DNA of 64,000 nt, taken from the NCBI GenBank assembly GCA_947503765.1, contig CANNFA010000004.1, positions 124,001-188,000 on the forward strand. Reading direction: 5' to 3'. Shown here in pieces: positions 62,373 to 64,000 of the stretch (its first letter is position 1; every line of letters begins with the position of its first letter). Source of the DNA: an uncultured Paracoccaceae bacterium. GTDB lineage: Bacteria > Pseudomonadota > Alphaproteobacteria > Rhodobacterales > Rhodobacteraceae. The notes below the pieces were generated by a model. The model made no database searches. It was not told where the DNA came from and saw nothing but the letters and a program-made list of their open reading frames with translations. Both the position numbers and the translations under genes were made by a program.

Positions 62373-63680
62373 ATGACCGACCTGACCCCGCGAGAGATCG
62401 TCAGCGAGCTGGACCGCTTCATCATCGGCCAGAAGGACGCCAAGCGCGCCGTGGCCGTTGCGCTGCGCAATCGCTGGCGGCGCAAGCAGCTGTCGGACGA
62501 GCTGCGCGACGAGGTTTATCCCAAGAACATCCTGATGATCGGGCCCACCGGCGTCGGCAAGACCGAGATTTCGCGGCGGCTGGCAAAGCTGGCGCGCGCG
62601 CCGTTCATCAAGGTCGAAGCGACCAAGTTCACCGAGGTCGGCTATGTCGGGCGCGACGTGGAACAGATCGTGCGAGACCTGATGGACACCGCCATCGCGC
62701 AAACCCGCGAGCACATGCGCGAGCAGGTCAAGAGTTCGGCGCACGAGGCTGCCGAGGAACGGGTGATCGCCGCCATCGCCGGGGAAAATGCCCGCGAGCA
62801 GACCCGCGAGATGTTTCGCGGCAAGCTGAAGCGCGGCGAGCTGGACGACACCGTGATCGAGCTTGATCTTGCCGACAGCTCGAACCCGATGGCGTCGATG
62901 GAAATTCCCGGCCAGCCGGGCCAGCAGATGGGCATGATGAACCTGGGCGACCTGTTCGGCAAGGCGTTCGGTGGGCGCACCGTTCGCAAGAAGATGACCG
63001 TTGCCGAAAGCTACGAGGCGCTGATCAGCGAGGAAGCTGACAAGCTGCTGGACGACGAGGCGGTAAAAGCCGCCGCGCTGGAAGCGGTGGAGCAGAACGG
63101 CATCGTGTTCCTCGACGAGATCGACAAGGTCTGCGCCAAGTCCGACACGCGCGGCGGCGATGTCAGCCGCGAAGGCGTGCAGCGCGATCTGCTGCCGCTG
63201 ATCGAGGGCACGGTGGTCAGCACGAAACACGGGCCGGTTCACACCGACCATATCCTGTTCATCGCCTCGGGCGCGTTCCACATCGCCAAGCCGTCGGATT
63301 TGCTGCCCGAATTGCAGGGGCGGCTGCCGATCCGGGTGGAACTGCGCGCCCTGACCGAAGAAGATTTCGTGCGCATCCTGACCGAGACCGACAACGCGCT
63401 GACCCGGCAATATGCCGCGCTCATGGCGACCGAAGAGGTGAGCGTCAGCTTTACCGAGGACGGGATCGCGGCGTTGGCCAAGATCGCGGCGGACGTCAAC
63501 CAGAGCGTCGAGAATATCGGGGCGCGCAGGCTCTATACCGTGATGGAACGGGTATTCGAGGAGCTGAGCTTTCACGCGCCGGACCGGCAGGGCGATAGCG
63601 TTTCCGTGGATGCGGATTTCGTCGAGAAGAACCTGGGCGAGCTGACCCGCTCGGTCGATGTGAGCAGGTACGTCCTGTAG
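62373..63680 (+). CDS. hslU: HslU ATPase subunit of the HslUV protease
   Basis: 435 residues. HslU unfolds substrates and feeds HslV. Walker A is [15 protein letters not shown] (about 57-71), the Walker B is VFLDEIDKV (about 246-254), and the intermediate domain between them is present. The C-terminal SVDVSRYVL ends in the residues that dock into HslV. AAGGAA precedes the ATG. It is preceded by the divergent fusion gene. Confidence 0.96.
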   Translation: MTDLTPREIVSELDRFIIGQKDAKRAVAVALRNRWRRKQLSDELRDEVYPKNILMIGPTGVGKTEISRRLAKLARAPFIKVEATKFTEVGYVGRDVEQIVRDLMDTAIAQTREHMREQVKSSAHEAAEERVIAAIAGENAREQTREMFRGKLKRGELDDTVIELDLADSSNPMASMEIPGQPGQQMGMMNLGDLFGKAFGGRTVRKKMTVAESYEALISEEADKLLDDEAVKAAALEAVEQNGIVFLDEIDKVCAKSDTRGGDVSREGVQRDLLPLIEGTVVSTKHGPVHTDHILFIASGAFHIAKPSDLLPELQGRLPIRVELRALTEEDFVRILTETDNALTRQYAALMATEEVSVSFTEDGIAALAKIAADVNQSVENIGARRLYTVMERVFEELSFHAPDRQGDSVSVDADFVEKNLGELTRSVDVSRYVL

Positions 63681-63774
63681 CGGGCCGATGCGCGGCCTGT
63701 CCGGTCACATAACGTGATTGGAATGGCCGCGCCCGGCCCTATATCGTGATCCCGCAGCCAAGGGTGCCGGTCCA

Positions 63775-64000
63775 TTGCGTCATTTTTTCGTTTTTTCCTT
63801 CGTTATCGTTCTTGCCGCCTGCGCGCCGCGCGCCAAGCTGATTTTCGCTCCCGATCTGGTGACATCGCTGCCCAGCCGGTCGGTTTTCGTCGCGACCACC
63901 CGCGCGATCGAGGGGTCGAGTTTCGGCGCCGGCCGGTCGCCTGCGCCGGTCTACCTGAATTACGACATCACGATCCCGCCAGAGCGTGCGTCCGGCGACA
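63775..64000 (+). CDS. DUF900-type alpha/beta hydrolase lipoprotein (5' end only)
   Basis: A frame open to the end of the window begins at TTG 63775. It encodes a lipoprotein signal with VLAAC at about residues 12-16 and then SRSVFVATTRAIEG-SSFGAGRS and Y-D-I-T-I-PP-x-R-x-S-G, typical of the start of DUF900 alpha/beta hydrolases. AAGGG lies upstream. The catalytic part is outside the window. The TTG start is the best choice because no ATG gives the signal peptide. Confidence 0.72.
   Translation, partial: MRHFFVFSFVIVLAACAPRAKLIFAPDLVTSLPSRSVFVATTRAIEGSSFGAGRSPAPVYLNYDITIPPERASGD

Overview
The window looks like core chromosome of a high-GC alphaproteobacterium of the Rhodobacterales (Roseobacter/Rhodobacter group). 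The support is the overall G+C richness, the gene order tsaE-amgK-murU-addB-addA-trxA, a divergent serB / serC-serA locus, hslV and hslU close together, a PBP1C with an alpha-2-macroglobulin partner, and many conserved proteins typical of that order. I see no rRNA, tRNA, CRISPR array, transposase or phage gene. Genus cannot be named from this sequence alone.

Layout. 1-7459: end of a CinA-type protein, a GNAT acetyltransferase, an OmpA-type lipoprotein-like protein, a LysR regulator, a VanZ-like membrane protein, two conserved hypotheticals, a lipoprotein and a MATE exporter. 7603-15676: a sugar-acid catabolic cluster, with an IlvD/Edd dehydratase, a PhyH-type dioxygenase, a DapA-type lyase, an RraA-type protein, an FAH-family dehydratase and an aldehyde dehydrogenase in one run ending at a clear terminator. 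A second unit, KdgD, follows. The set points to conversion of pentonates or hexarates to 2,5-dioxopentanoate and then 2-oxoglutarate. The dioxygenase and RraA protein do not fit any textbook version of that route.

15753-20564: a secreted protein of unknown function, a small curli-like locus (curlin, CsgH-type chaperone, second curlin-like protein), trhO and a sulfotransferase-like gene. 20621-25015: the NAD salvage genes pncA and pncB, separated by an ECF sigma factor, its anti-sigma factor and a subtilisin-like protease. 25031-30758, minus strand: a DUF3137 protein, arfB with an unusual structured leader, a queuosine-precursor transporter, a phytase-like esterase, mepA and an MFS transporter. 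30895-36355: yggT, recQ, yaaA and a hybrid histidine kinase.

36516-43993: a very large alpha-2-macroglobulin with an intact thioester motif, overlapping pbpC. 44004-49475: DUF2585 protein, a phosphatase and the complete phosphoserine pathway (serA, serC, serB); serC has a leader able to form two mutually exclusive hairpins. 49679-59121: an IalB-like protein, tsaE, the MurNAc recycling pair amgK-murU, the AddAB helicase-nuclease and thioredoxin. 59200-63680: hslV and hslU on the plus strand, with a minus-strand gene between them encoding a three-part epimerase / SPW-repeat / VKOR fusion. The window ends in a DUF900-type lipoprotein.

The most interesting items are the oxygenase-containing sugar-acid operon, the sigma/anti-sigma/protease module in which the anti-sigma carries a protease-prodomain-like outer domain, the arfB leader with a Shine-Dalgarno fully complementary to the 16S tail and able to pair with its own anti-copy, the VKOR fusion inside hslVU, and the minimal curli locus. 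All coordinates of non-coding elements were read by eye.
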